A stretch of DNA of 64,000 nt, taken from the NCBI GenBank assembly GCA_965202745.1, contig CBDBCB010000021.1, positions 558,001-622,000 on the forward strand, given 5' to 3'. This document shows, piece by piece, positions 1 to 9,909 of this stretch. Within the stretch, counting starts at the first letter, position 1. Each line of letters opens with the position of its first letter. Made by a program: the position numbers and the translations under genes. Source of the stretch: JACKII01 sp965202745 (GTDB lineage: Bacteria > Pseudomonadota > Alphaproteobacteria > Bin95). The notes under the pieces were generated by a model, which was not told the DNA's origin, did no database searches, and was given only the letters and a program-made list of their open reading frames with translations.

Positions 1-57
1 CACGTCCGGATCGATCAACACCTGTGGGTGGCTCAGGTAGCGCGCGACCCTGCCCAT
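1..57 (-). CDS. Histidine phosphatase family protein, N-terminal fragment (cut by window edge)
   Basis: The first 19 codons of a minus-strand gene that runs off the window. The peptide opens MGRVARYLSHPQVLIDPDV, which resembles the start of histidine phosphatase (phosphoglycerate-mutase-like) proteins whose N-terminus reads like 'RYLTHPQVxIDP'. Its ATG overlaps the stop codon of the upstream alpha/beta hydrolase by one base (TGATG), so the two are probably translationally coupled. The catalytic RHG/H residues cannot be judged because the body of the protein is outside the window. Confidence 0.4.
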   Translation of the reverse strand, partial: MGRVARYLSHPQVLIDPDV

Positions 58-848
58 CAGGTGTCGAGGAATGCCCGCAGCCGCGCGTTATAGGCTTCGG
101 GCTGTTCAATGTAGGCGGCGTGGGCGGCCTTGCCGATGATTTCGCGGTAGGCGCCGGGAATGGCTTCGGTCAGATCGGCTGTTGCCTGTTCCGGCGCAAC
201 CTTATCCTCTGCTCCTGCCAAGACCAGCACCGGAATGCCCAATCCGGCCACTTTCGTCCGGTTGTCGGAGACCGACAGCACGTGTACCGCCGCACGGTAG
301 CCGCTGGTGCGGATTTCACTGGTGATAGAGGCGACAGCCGCCTTCGCCTCATCCGAAGCGCCCGGCGCGCACATGCCCATCGCGCGGGTCTTGCCGAATT
401 CCTCCGGCGTCATGTCCAGCTGTTCCTGCAAGCGCTGCTCATACGAGCCCCAGTCGCGGAAACCCACCCGCGTCGCCGACAGCACCATCCGCCGCACAGT
501 GCCAGGGTGCCTTGCCTCCAATTGTGGGGCGATCACGCCGCCCATGGAATGGCCAATCAGGTCAACCGGTTCGTTGATACCGATGCCCTGTAACAGCTCG
601 CACAAGGCATCGGCATAGTCCGACGGTGCCGGGCTGGGGATTGCGTGATCGGCAGAGCCGCCATAGCCGGGGCAGTCCCAGGCGATAACCCGCCGATCGT
701 CGCTCATCTGCTCCAACTGACGCACCCACGACCGTGCGCCGCCGCCCAGCCCGTGCAAACAGACCAATGGCACCCTGCCGCTTCCTGCCTCGCGGTAGGC
801 AATGCGGCCTGTGCTGGTCTCAAAGGTCTTCGATTGGATATCGACCAT
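57..848 (-). CDS. Alpha/beta hydrolase
   Basis: A 263-residue alpha/beta-hydrolase-fold enzyme. The N-terminal strand and oxyanion region (VCLHGLGGG) are visible near residue 30, the nucleophile elbow GHSMGG near residue 100, an acid-loop region LVLAGAEDKV near residue 210 and the catalytic His in KAAHAAY near residue 242. The substrate is unknown: this branch covers ester hydrolases and C-C bond hydrolases. It lies 18 bp downstream of an EamA exporter and overlaps a histidine phosphatase start, so the three form a minus-strand operon. The frame is intact. Confidence 0.85.
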   Translation of the reverse strand: MVDIQSKTFETSTGRIAYREAGSGRVPLVCLHGLGGGARSWVRQLEQMSDDRRVIAWDCPGYGGSADHAIPSPAPSDYADALCELLQGIGINEPVDLIGHSMGGVIAPQLEARHPGTVRRMVLSATRVGFRDWGSYEQRLQEQLDMTPEEFGKTRAMGMCAPGASDEAKAAVASITSEIRTSGYRAAVHVLSVSDNRTKVAGLGIPVLVLAGAEDKVAPEQATADLTEAIPGAYREIIGKAAHAAYIEQPEAYNARLRAFLDT

Positions 849-866
849 AGCGTTCTTAGGCCTCCT

Positions 867-1733
867 TTAAGCTTTCCGGCGGGTTTCACGCCACCAGATA
901 TAAATGCCGCTGCCGCACACGATGGCGGCACCCAGCACCTTCATTTCACTGGGGATATCTCCCCAAACAGCATAGCCGATCATGCCGGCCCATACGAGCG
1001 ACAGATAGCGGAACGGCGCAACGATGGAGCCGGACGCCAGTTGAAAGCCCAGAATGATCAGCCATTGGGCGATCCCGATCATTATGCCGGCAACAAATAT
1101 CAGACCCCAGCTCTCGAGGGTTGGCCAGGATACGCCGAAGAAAGGCAGGGTCAGCAGGCCGCCGGCCATGTTGGCGGTCATCGCCCAGAACAATGTGGTC
1201 GTTGCCGGATCGACGCCTCTCAACTGCCGGGCCGCAATATCCCGCAGCGCGCCGGTCAACGCCGCGACTAGGGGAATGGCGATGATCCAGGTTATGCTGC
1301 CCTCGCCCGGCTGTGTGATCAGCAGGACACCGCCAAAGCCGACCGCAACCGCCGTCCAGCGCCGCCAGCCAACCTGCTCCCCCAGTATGACGGCAGAGAG
1401 CGCGGTCAGCAGCAGGGGCGAGACGAAGATCACGGCCAAGGCATCCGCCAGTGGCAGATAGACAAAGGACAGCGTCACGAACATGGAGCACACGAGCGCC
1501 ATGATGGAGCGGTAGGCCGTAAACCTGGGCTTCTTCGACCGCAGGCTGCTCAGCCGGTTGCCGAGCACCATATGCAGCACCATCGCAGCGGGCATCGCCA
1601 CTAGCCCGCGGTAGAACATAACCTCGCCCGCATGGTGGGATTGCACGAGCCATTTGGTCATGCCGTCCTGTGAAGTCAGCACCAGGGTGGAAAGTATAAT
1701 GCAGAGGATCCCGCGGGGTATGTTTTGCTGCAT
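867..1733 (-). CDS. EamA/DMT-family transporter
   Basis: A 288-residue polytopic membrane protein with the two repeated EamA domains of the drug/metabolite transporter superfamily and about ten hydrophobic segments. Diagnostic stretches are the FYRGLVAMPAA segment in the first repeat and a PFRYLSLVWAGMIGY segment in the second. It ends in a basic cytoplasmic tail (WWRETRRKA). It is probably a small-metabolite exporter of the inner membrane, substrate unknown. It is the first gene of an operon with the alpha/beta hydrolase 18 bp downstream. The frame is intact. Confidence 0.85.
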   Translation of the reverse strand: MQQNIPRGILCIILSTLVLTSQDGMTKWLVQSHHAGEVMFYRGLVAMPAAMVLHMVLGNRLSSLRSKKPRFTAYRSIMALVCSMFVTLSFVYLPLADALAVIFVSPLLLTALSAVILGEQVGWRRWTAVAVGFGGVLLITQPGEGSITWIIAIPLVAALTGALRDIAARQLRGVDPATTTLFWAMTANMAGGLLTLPFFGVSWPTLESWGLIFVAGIMIGIAQWLIILGFQLASGSIVAPFRYLSLVWAGMIGYAVWGDIPSEMKVLGAAIVCGSGIYIWWRETRRKA

Positions 1734-1805
1734 GAAACCTTGAGTGACGCTAGCGGTCGGATGGACACTGGGTGGATTAGCGGTACGCCAAGCACAATTA
1801 GCAAA

Positions 1806-4168
1806 CTAACTTTTTTGGGTGGTGTCTTGTTCGACGGCTGGCGGCTGCCCTGATCTTTGTAGGTTTTGATGCTCAAGCTGGGCGGCTGCTTCATCGTGCA
1901 CCAGATGGACAGTCCGGGTCGGGAACGCGAAGGAAACGCCAAGGTTCGCCGCCAAATCGATGATGTTGCCAAGTAATTCGTGCTGCGCTGCGACCTGGGC
2001 TTCGTAGCCATAGACATGGAAGTAGCCGCGGAGTTCAATATCGATTGATGACGGACCGAACTGCATCAGCCCAACAGTGAAGTTTGAAGTGTCCGCGCGC
2101 GGCTGCTCAGCGTAGACCTCCTTCAGCCGCTCGACGAACTTGTCCAGCTTTTCCCGAGGCGTGTCGTAGGTCAGGCCGACCTGTAGAATTATACGCCGCT
2201 TTCGCCATTTGCCCCAGTTGACGATGGCCTTGTCCGACAATTGCGCATTCGGAATGACCAATAGGGAGTCATCCAGCGTGCGCAGCCGGGTGGAGCGCAG
2301 GCCGACATTCTTTATCAGTGCCAGCTCACCTTCCGTCGCTATCATGTCGCCGCGCTTGAATGGCCTGTCAGCCATCAAGATCGCGCCGCCGAGCATGTTG
2401 GAGACGGTATCGCGCGCGGCAAAGGCGAAGGCGATACCACCGATGCCCAGGCCTGTAATAACACCTTCGTACGGTAGGCCGACCACATCCGCTGCCGCAA
2501 AATGCCGAATATCACCGCCAGAAGCTTCAACAACCCGTTGGTGAGCGACACAACGATCTCATCGAGATAGCCGGGCGTTTTTTCCGCGCGACGGTAAAAG
2601 AATGCGCCAACCGCGCTGATGACCTGATATACCAGCACCGTAACCGTGATCGCTGATACTAGGCCGACGACCCGGGCGCCGAAGCCGAGCCCGGTGTGCA
2701 GCAGTCCCAAGTTGGCCAGCAGCACCAGCACGGTGAAAATGCCGGCTGCCCGCCGCAACGGCCATAGAAGCTGGCGTTTTGTGTCTCGGCGGATATCGGC
2801 GTTCTCCTTCGTCGCGCCAACCGCCAGCATCCCCTTGAGTATCAGTCCGGCCAGATGCCCCATCAATAACGACACCGCCAACGATGCTACAAGTGCGCCC
2901 CACTGCCAGTTTTCGAACAACAGGTTGCGTTTCAAAAGCCATGGCGAGACGCCTCGGATCATCTCCCGAAGCTGGAAGAACTGCGTCACCGGCTTTGGCT
3001 CATCCAACCCCGGAGCTAGCGGCATATTCTGGATGGCCGTATAAAGGGCCGGCGCGGCCTGCAGTGTCGCAGCGGAGAACCGCCATTGGGCCGGTTTGCC
3101 TTCTTCCGCGGGCTGCCGCTCAATTGTAACGCTGCCGTTCGGATGGCTGTAATGAACATGCGGCACCGGCATGTCCGGGTCGTTTGGGATTTCCTGCCAG
3201 ATGACGAAGCCGATCCGGTCGATAATTTGGCGCAGGTAGTCGGCGATGATCGGCCCTTCAATAGAGCGGAGATGTAGCGGCAGGTAGGAGAGATCCAAGG
3301 TATCAAGCGCACGCTGGTTGCTACCATTGTTCCAGTGGCTCATGCCGTTCAGGAAGTCGAACATGGTCTGGCGGGGGTTGTGCCGTCGCCGCTCCAGCGC
3401 TTCGACCTCCGATGACACTTCCAGGCTTTCATGCAAGCGTTTCAGAGCGCCGCGCAGGACTTCTGTCTGCTCCACCAGGATGCGCCAGATACCATCTTCC
3501 CCCAACCGGAAGCGCAGGGTATAGCGCACATCGCTGTCGATGGGCCTGATGGCGAACGTCGCCTCGTTCCCGTCGACGCGGCCAGGTGCATTGATCAGCC
3601 GGAACGTCGACAGGTTTATGATCTGGAACAGCAGCCGGCGTTGCCGGTTCCGGTCGCGCGCGTCATCCTCTGAACCTTCATAGATCAGAAGCGGTTCGAA
3701 GAAACGGGCCGCTGCAGCGTCCCGCTCGAAGGCGGCGGCGTTGGCCGCCGCCAGCACCGTCCGGAGCGTTTCCCGCGGCATGAACGACGCCGTGAAATGC
3801 CGCCGTGCGGCCAGATCCTCAGACTGGCGCTCACCGTTCCAGAACTCGCCATTGTCATAGCGGCCTGTGAACGTGTGGCCATCTTCAGCAATAGCGAACA
3901 GGAACCCGTCCTGCGCCACGGGTTGCGACCAGGTCCCGCGCAGAACGGAACCGTTTAGCTCGCCCTGGATCTGGCCGTTGCCAGGCTGGTAGGTGCCGGT
4001 AACCGACGTGCCCTGCTGGTCCAGCACCATAACTGCCTGGCCGTTGCGCCAGAACGTTTGCCATTCACCCGTCCACGGGTCCCCCGGTTAGGCATGGCCT
4101 GATGCTGGAACCATTGCCGGGCCCAGCGTCAACAGCAACAACAGAACAGCCAGAACTCTCCTCACCAT
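1806..4168 (-). pseudogene. MscS-family mechanosensitive channel, nonsense plus frameshift
   Basis: Reconstructed as one gene. The start at 4168 gives a signal peptide (MVRRVLAVLLLLL... PASGHA), then an in-frame TAA at 4088-4090, then 551 codons of periplasmic domain and several membrane segments. A frameshift near 2500 moves the MscS core (GLGIGGIAFAFAARDTVSN pore/TM3, then the beta and alpha/beta cytoplasmic domains) into another frame that ends at 1806. The family opens under hypo-osmotic shock in the inner membrane. The stop directly follows the signal-peptide region, so only a leader peptide would be made from the original start. Restart at the ATG at 4030 would still meet the frameshift. 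The pseudogene call is firm. The exact inserted or deleted base was not resolved. Confidence 0.85.
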
Positions 4169-4273
4169 CACTCCATTCTTTTCTGGCGTTCGCGCTTGAC
4201 TTGCGGGCCTGTCTTCTCGCTTTAAGGCCCGCTGTCAAACGCTTGGGGCCGCCGGCAGGCAGCCGCTAACTGC

Positions 4274-4900
4274 TTACTTCACTACCTGCGCATCCAGTCC
4301 GCGCTGCACTGCCGGGCGTTCGCTCATTCTATCGAACCAGCGCTTCACGTTCGGCAGCTTGTCCCAGGGCATGTCCACCCAGTCGTGGCGGTGGCACCAG
4401 GGATAGATTGCGATGTCCGCGATGGAGTACTCGCCACAGATGAAATCCTTGCCCTCCAACTGCTTCTCCATCACGCCATAGAGTCGGTGGGTTTCGTCCG
4501 TGTAGCGTTTGATGCCATAGGAGTTTTCTTCCGTGGCAGCGCGGCGGAAGTGGTGGGCCTGCCCCTGCATCGGGCCGACGCCGCCCATCTGCCACATCAG
4601 CCATTGCAGTACCTCATAGCGCTTGCGCGGCTCGGTCGGCAAAAGGGGACTGTTCGCCTTTTCCGCCAGGTAAATCAGGATCGCGCCGCTCTCAAACAGG
4701 TTGAACTCGCCGCCCCCGGGGCCATCGGTGTCGATGATCGCCGGAATGCGGTTGTTCGGGCTGATTTTCAGGAAGTGCGGTTGGAACTGCTCGTCCTTGC
4801 TGATATTGATCGGGTGCCACTCATACTCCATGCCGAGCTCTTCCAGCATGATGCTTGCCTTGCGGCCATTCGAGGTATTCCAGGAGTAAAGATGGATCAT
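4274..4900 (-). CDS. Glutathione S-transferase, Nu-class (YfcG-like)
   Basis: A cytosolic GST of 208 residues. The start at 4900 (MIHLYSWNTSNGRK) is preferred over an upstream in-frame ATG at 4969 because the family begins with this thioredoxin-fold strand. The Nu-class signature TSNGRK is present, followed by the cis-Pro loop ISPNNRIPAIID and the glutathione-contacting LFESGAILIYLAEK. YfcG-type enzymes show disulfide-bond reductase activity with glutathione. The specific activity here is inference. It is divergent from the AstE-like gene across about 130 bp. Intact. Confidence 0.85.
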   Translation of the reverse strand: MIHLYSWNTSNGRKASIMLEELGMEYEWHPINISKDEQFQPHFLKISPNNRIPAIIDTDGPGGGEFNLFESGAILIYLAEKANSPLLPTEPRKRYEVLQWLMWQMGGVGPMQGQAHHFRRAATEENSYGIKRYTDETHRLYGVMEKQLEGKDFICGEYSIADIAIYPWCHRHDWVDMPWDKLPNVKRWFDRMSERPAVQRGLDAQVVK

Positions 4901-5034
4901 GGCTCTGTGCGCCTTCGCGGTGGAGGAATTGCGTTGTGTGGAGGATGCACGCAGCCCCGCGCAAGTCAATTGCGGCGGCGCTCCGCTGCCCTATGATGGG
5001 CCAGTCTTTCCGCATGCCGAAGCGTCTTGAACTT

Positions 5035-5982
5035 ATGACCGACGACTACCCCATCGAATTCGCCTGGCCCGACATCACGCCTTATGCTCAGGGCAATACC
5101 GGCGTGCCCTATGTCCACACGTTCGACAGTGGCAAGCCTGGCCGTCACGTGATGGTCAACGCCGTCACCCACGGCAACGAGCTTTGCGGCGCGGTCGCGG
5201 TGGACCTGCTGTTCAAGCTGCGCATCCGTCCGAAACAGGGCAAGCTGACCCTGGGATTTGCCAACTATCAGGCCTACAACAATTTCGACCCGGCCAACCC
5301 CTGGGTGACGCGTCAGATCGACGAGAATTTCAACCGCCTGTGGATGGAGGAGCGGCTCGACAGCGACGAGGACTCCCTCGAGCTGCGCCGCGGCCGGGAG
5401 ATGCGGCCGATCTTCGACCAGGTGGACGACCTGCTCGACATCCACTCCATGTCCACCAACTCACCGCCGCTGACCTTGTTCTGGGGCAATGAGAAAGAGC
5501 GCCAGGCCTATCTGCGCACCGGCTATCCGGCATACGGTATCGGCGGCCCGGTGCACGATGCGGGCAAGCGCATCATCGAGTACACGCCGTTCACCGACAC
5601 ATCGAACGACAAGACGGCTCAGTTGGCGGAGTGCGGCCAGCACTGGGCCAACTACACCCGCAAGGCCGCCATCGACACCACGTTCCGCTTCCTGGTGGCC
5701 ATGGGCGTCATCGACCAGGCCGCCGCCGACCCGCACCTGCACGACGCCAACCCGTCCGCACCCACAGTGCTGGACGTGACCGACGGCCTGATGGCCAAAA
5801 CCGACCGCTTTGTCTTCGCCGAACCCTATATCGGCCTGGAAACCATCGCCAAGGCCGGCACGGTCATCGCCCATGACGGCGCCGAGCCCATCGTCACCCC
5901 TTACGACAATTGCGTGCTGGTCATGCCGAACCACCGTTCCAGCGCGGGACAGCGGGTGCTTCGGCTCGCCAGGCCGGTATAG
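5035..5982 (+). CDS. Succinylglutamate desuccinylase/aspartoacylase family hydrolase
   Basis: A 315-residue M14-like zinc amidohydrolase. The zinc motif HGNE lies in NAVTHGNELCG and the third ligand in LLDIHSMS. Family members remove acyl groups from N-acyl amino acids. A start at 5035 (MTDDYPIEF) or at 5014 is possible, and neither has a strong ribosome-binding site. The C-terminal beta domain typical of the family (AGTVIAHDGAEPIVTPYDNC) is present. It is followed after 16 bp by an EamA exporter, which suggests co-transcription. The frame is intact; the substrate is not determinable. Confidence 0.8.
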   Translation: MTDDYPIEFAWPDITPYAQGNTGVPYVHTFDSGKPGRHVMVNAVTHGNELCGAVAVDLLFKLRIRPKQGKLTLGFANYQAYNNFDPANPWVTRQIDENFNRLWMEERLDSDEDSLELRRGREMRPIFDQVDDLLDIHSMSTNSPPLTLFWGNEKERQAYLRTGYPAYGIGGPVHDAGKRIIEYTPFTDTSNDKTAQLAECGQHWANYTRKAAIDTTFRFLVAMGVIDQAAADPHLHDANPSAPTVLDVTDGLMAKTDRFVFAEPYIGLETIAKAGTVIAHDGAEPIVTPYDNCVLVMPNHRSSAGQRVLRLARPV

Positions 5983-5998
5983 GGTAAGCCCGCCTCTT

Positions 5999-6877
5999 AT
6001 GGATCATTCGGCCAGTAGACGGGATACCGTCATCGGCTGCCTGTGGATGGCGGTGGCTGCCTGCTGCTTCACCGCCATGGGGGTTGCGGCGCGCGAGTTG
6101 TATCTTTCCGGCTTCAGCACGTCCAACATCATGGTTTGGCGTAGCGGTTGCGGCCTGTTGCTGGCAGCGGCCATCATATTGATGTCAGGCCGTCTCTCTC
6201 AGTTTCACACGAAGCAGAAAAAGGGTCACCTGGTCCGGAACAGCGTGCATTTCGTCGGCCAGTACGCTTGGTTCTATGCCCTTGGCCTGCTGCCGCTGGT
6301 ACTGGTCACCAGCTTGAACGCCACGGTGCCGCTGTGGGGCGCGATCCTCGCCATCCTCTACCTTAAGGAAAAAGTGACGTTACAGCGGCTGGTGGTCATC
6401 GTTCTGGCGTTTGCGGGTGTGCTGATCATCCTCCGGCCGGGCGCGGTGCCGTTCCACCACGCGACCATTGTCTCCCTGATCGGCGCAATGGGCTATGCGG
6501 GCTCCATGATCCTTGCCAAGCAGTTAACCATCAAAGACAGCCCCATGACCGTTGTGTTCTGGATGATGCTGATCCAGCTGCCCATGGCCATTTTCTTCTC
6601 CGTGATGGTCCAGGAATGGGTCTGGCCCGCCTGGGGCGACACGCTTTCGATTGTCGTGGTCGGCGGCACCGGCGTGCTTGCCCACTTCGCCATGGCGACC
6701 GGCATGAGCAAGGCCGATGCCACCATCGCCATGCCTGTTACCTACATCCAATTCCCGCTGGTCGCAGCGCTCGGCTACTTCCTCTATACGGAGGTGCCCA
6801 GCATCTATACCGGCATCGGCACCGTGCTGATTGTGGCGGCCAACTGGTACAACATTGTCCGCCAAAGCCGGGCCTGA
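5999..6877 (+). CDS. EamA/DMT-family transporter
   Basis: A 292-residue inner-membrane protein with two EamA repeats and about ten membrane segments. It begins MDHSASRRDTVIGCLWMAVA. The start at 5999 follows the AstE-like stop by 16 bp. Recognisable stretches include NIMVWRSGCGLLLA and LNATVPLWGAILAILYLKE in repeat one and YIQFPLVAALGYFLYTEVP in repeat two. It is likely an exporter of amino acids or related metabolites, and pairing with a deacylase fits handling of an acylated amino acid (inference). Intact. Confidence 0.85.
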   Translation: MDHSASRRDTVIGCLWMAVAACCFTAMGVAARELYLSGFSTSNIMVWRSGCGLLLAAAIILMSGRLSQFHTKQKKGHLVRNSVHFVGQYAWFYALGLLPLVLVTSLNATVPLWGAILAILYLKEKVTLQRLVVIVLAFAGVLIILRPGAVPFHHATIVSLIGAMGYAGSMILAKQLTIKDSPMTVVFWMMLIQLPMAIFFSVMVQEWVWPAWGDTLSIVVVGGTGVLAHFAMATGMSKADATIAMPVTYIQFPLVAALGYFLYTEVPSIYTGIGTVLIVAANWYNIVRQSRA

Positions 6878-7071
6878 AACGCAGCAGCGGTGGGTTAACC
6901 CCGCCAGAACGCTGGCGTCACCAGCACCAGGAAGGAATATATCTCCAGGCGGCCCAACAGCATTCCGGCAGAAAGAACCCACTTCGCTGAATCGGGAAGC
7001 ACCAGAAATGTGCCTGCGGGGCCAATAATGGGGCCTAAGCCCGGCCCCACATTGGCAAGCGAGGTAACCGC

Positions 7072-7080
7072 GCCGCTCAT
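7072..7080. repeat. Target-site duplication, left copy, of IS256 copy 1
   Basis: The 9-mer GCCGCTCAT immediately precedes the element end and is repeated exactly at 8454-8462 after the other end. This defines the insertion site inside trkH. Removing one copy plus the element restores the trkH reading frame across the junction. Confidence 0.9.
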
Positions 7081-8453
7081 GAGAAATAGCTGAAAGTTGG
7101 TGATTTTCCTGAGGGGCGGCATATCATGGCGTTGTTCCCACGCCGCAATCCTCGCTGAGAAAAGGCTATGCCCCATGACGAGAGATACCATCACCGCGTT
7201 GCCCCATCCCAAGGGATTTTCCGCCGATCCGCTGACGGATTTGATCCGTTCCGGGGCGCGGCAGTTGATCGAGCAAGCGCTTGAAGCTGAGTGGAGCGCA
7301 TGGCTTGCGCCATTTTCCAATGAGACGACGTCCGAGGGGCCCGCGCGGGTCGTTCGTCACGCTCACCTGCCAGAACGAGAGGGAATGACCGGGATTGGCC
7401 CAGTGCCCGTGAAAGGGCCACGCGGGCGGGATCGTGATCGGCAGGCTGAGAAGGGTCGGTTCTCTTCTTCGATCCTGCCACCGTATCTGCGCAAGGCGAA
7501 GTCCGTCGAGGACTTGCTGCCCTGGCTTTCCCTCAACGGCATTTCCACGGGCGATTTTCAGGCGGCCTTGGCCGCGCTGCTCGGGCCGAACGCGGCGGGC
7601 CTGTCGTCCCCCACCATCTCGCGGCTGAAGTCCGATTGGTGGGAGGAGTACGACCGCTGGCAGAAGCGCGATCTCAGCGCCCGGCGCATCGTCTATGTCT
7701 GGGCGGATGGCGTCTATTTCCAGCCAAGGATGGAAGAAAAGCAATGTGTTCTGGTGCTGATCGGCGCGGATGAATGGGGCCGAAAGGAGATACTGGGGCT
7801 GATCGACGGCTATCGCGAAAGGACCCAAAGCTGGCGCGCGCTCCTGCTCGACCTCAAGCGGCGCGGCCTCAATCACGCGCCCGATCTCGCGGTAGGCGAC
7901 GGTGCACTGGGCTTCTGGGCCGCCCTTCGCGCGGTCTTCGGCGCGACCGCAGAACAGCGCTGCTGGTTCCATAAAACCGGCAATGGGCTGAAGGCAATGC
8001 CCCAATCGGTGCAAGCGAAAGCCAAAGGCCCCCTGCACGACATCTGGCAGGCAGAGACGAAGGCCGAAGCCATGGCGGCCTGCGATTTCTTCATCGAGAC
8101 CTACGGCGTGAAAGACGAACAAGCGGTAGCCAAATGGATCAAAGACCGTGACGTGCTGCTGGCCTTCTATGATTTCCCGGCAGAACAGTGGAAACACATC
8201 AGAACCACCCATCCCATCGAAAGCGCCTTCGCGACGGTGTGTCACCGGACAGGTAAAACCAAAGGCTGTCTGAGCCGAAAGACCGCCCTCGCCATGGCGG
8301 TCAGGCTCCTGATGTCAGCGCAGGGCAAATGGCGAAAGCGCGACGGCGCAAATCGCATGCCTGGGATAATCCAGGGCATTGCATTCATCGACGGGATCAA
8401 ACAAATGCAAAACGCCGCCTGATCAAGCCGTCACCAACTTTCGGCCATAGCTC
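7081..8453 (+). mobile_element. IS256-family insertion sequence, copy 1 (complete)
   Basis: A 1373-bp element. The ends form imperfect inverted repeats that begin GAG and share AAAGTTGGTGA about 12 bp in. A perfect 9-bp target duplication flanks it. It contains one intact transposase gene. A second copy lies at 46014-47385 in the opposite orientation and differs at only a few bases. The intact ends, intact gene and exact duplication indicate a recent insertion. Confidence 0.92.
7175..8422 (+). CDS. IS256-family transposase
   Basis: A 415-residue DDE transposase. The start at 7175 (MTRDTITALPHP) is chosen because family members begin near the DLIRSGARQLIEQALEAE motif; an in-frame start further upstream (7097) is possible. 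Likely catalytic residues are Asp in VWADGVYF, Asp in AVGDGALGFW and Glu in THPIESAFATV. The Mutator-type C-terminal helix follows. It differs from copy 2 at about two residues (D/N in LKSxWW, I/T in LGLxDGY). Apparently functional. Confidence 0.9.
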   Translation: MTRDTITALPHPKGFSADPLTDLIRSGARQLIEQALEAEWSAWLAPFSNETTSEGPARVVRHAHLPEREGMTGIGPVPVKGPRGRDRDRQAEKGRFSSSILPPYLRKAKSVEDLLPWLSLNGISTGDFQAALAALLGPNAAGLSSPTISRLKSDWWEEYDRWQKRDLSARRIVYVWADGVYFQPRMEEKQCVLVLIGADEWGRKEILGLIDGYRERTQSWRALLLDLKRRGLNHAPDLAVGDGALGFWAALRAVFGATAEQRCWFHKTGNGLKAMPQSVQAKAKGPLHDIWQAETKAEAMAACDFFIETYGVKDEQAVAKWIKDRDVLLAFYDFPAEQWKHIRTTHPIESAFATVCHRTGKTKGCLSRKTALAMAVRLLMSAQGKWRKRDGANRMPGIIQGIAFIDGIKQMQNAA

Positions 8454-9909
8454 GCCGCTCATCGCCGTTACCGCGTCGAGGCCAATAAAGCTGAGTGCGA
8501 TGAATTCCATTGCCAGCACGGCGATAAAAAGCAGGCAGAACACCGCGACGCTGACTTCCACGCCCTCGGACAGCACCTTCCCTTCGTATTTCGTGAAGAA
8601 CATGCCGTCTGGCACTGTCATTTTGCGCAGCCTGAGGAACACGGACTTGGCCGCCACAATCAGGCGCATCATCTTCAGCCCGCTGCTGGTGGAGCCAGTA
8701 CAGGCGCTGCAGAGGGTCAGGAAAAAGAATATGGCCACCGGGAATGTTCCCCAGGCAGTGTAGTCCCCACCTGCAAACCCGGTGGTGGTGGTGACCTACA
8801 CGGTGTTGAAGACCGACAATGTCAGTGCCTCAAACGGCTCACAGTCCGATTGCACTACCAGCCAGGCCGTCAACGCGATGGAGACCACTGCAACGAGGAT
8901 CAGTAGCGTTTCGACCTGGGTACTTTTGATTGATCTGCGGCGCAGGGCCCGTATGTAGAGAACGAACGGAATGCCGCCCGCCAGCATGAAAATTACTGTG
9001 ATCCAATAGAGCGCGGCATTGTCGAAATAGTCCATAGAGGCGTCGTGTGTGGAATAGCCACCGCTGGAAACGGTCGTCATTGCGTGGGTCAGCGCATCGA
9101 ACATATCCATGCCGAATAGCCAGTATAGTGCGCCACACGCTACCGTTAGCGCGATATAGACCCAGATGGTCATGCCCGCGATACTGGCCGCTCTCGTCAG
9201 TTCCTTGCTGGCCTGTTCGGAGTTTTCCGTTCGGAACAATTGCATGCCGCCTACCCGCAAAAACGGCAGAATGGCGATCGACATCACAATCACGCCCACG
9301 CCGCCAATCCATTGCAGCAACGCGCGCCAGAACAGCAGCGCATAGGGCTGATCATCAAGACCGGTCATGATCGTGGAGCCGGTTGTCGTTAGATTGGATA
9401 CCGCTTCGAATACGGCATCGGTAATGCCCAACCCGGAAAATGCGAACGGCAGCGCCGCGAAAAGCGGCAGAAACAGCCAGGAAGCTGCTGTCAGCACGTG
9501 AACGCTCTTGGCACTGATGTTCACGGATTTTCGGCGGCTGCCCAGGTACAGGCAGCCCGCAAAAAACCCTGCTATGACCGACGACAGCAAAAATGGGCGC
9601 CAATCGTTCGGGTCGATCGTGATTGGCACAAGCATGCTTAGTGCGAGAATTGAGAGGAGATGCCCGAGTAAGAATGTCACCGACAGCATCGGTACTTCCG
9701 GTTCCATGGCAGGTGCGCCGCGGTTTCAGATTTCGGCCGCCCTATAGGCGGTGGCATTAGACCCCGAACTCTCTAAAAGCCATTGGTTATTTTCGTAGTG
9801 CCCGGGTTTGGTAGTGTCGGCCGAAGGCTCGGCTCTATTGCCTTGGCAGGTCCTGCCCGGCGAAGATGGGACATCTGAAGCCCTGAACCTCTTTACAGAC
9901 CAACTATCC

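Larger units (their letters stand above)
6895..9707 (-). pseudogene. trkH: TrkH-type potassium uptake membrane subunit, split by IS256 and a stop codon
   Basis: TrkH is the ion-conducting subunit of the Trk K+ uptake system. The N-terminal two-thirds (9707 to 8799) carry the K+-selectivity pore loops SNLTTTGSTIMTGLD and TTVSSGGYSTHD. An in-frame TAG at 8796-8798 follows SVFNTV, where the family has Ser before VTTTTGFA, the third pore loop. The frame then continues through LCSACTGSTSSGLK until it is cut by an IS256 element (7081-8453). The C-terminus (SLANVGPGLGPIIGP, the fourth pore loop) resumes beyond the element and ends at 6895. It is therefore doubly inactivated. No trkA is seen nearby. 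Confidence 0.9.

Noticed and set aside
645..1271. Plus-strand open frames opposite the hydrolase, transporter and other genes
   Set aside because: They are shadows of genuine minus-strand genes in high-GC DNA; the codon-position bias supports the annotated strand. The same holds for many similar frames throughout.
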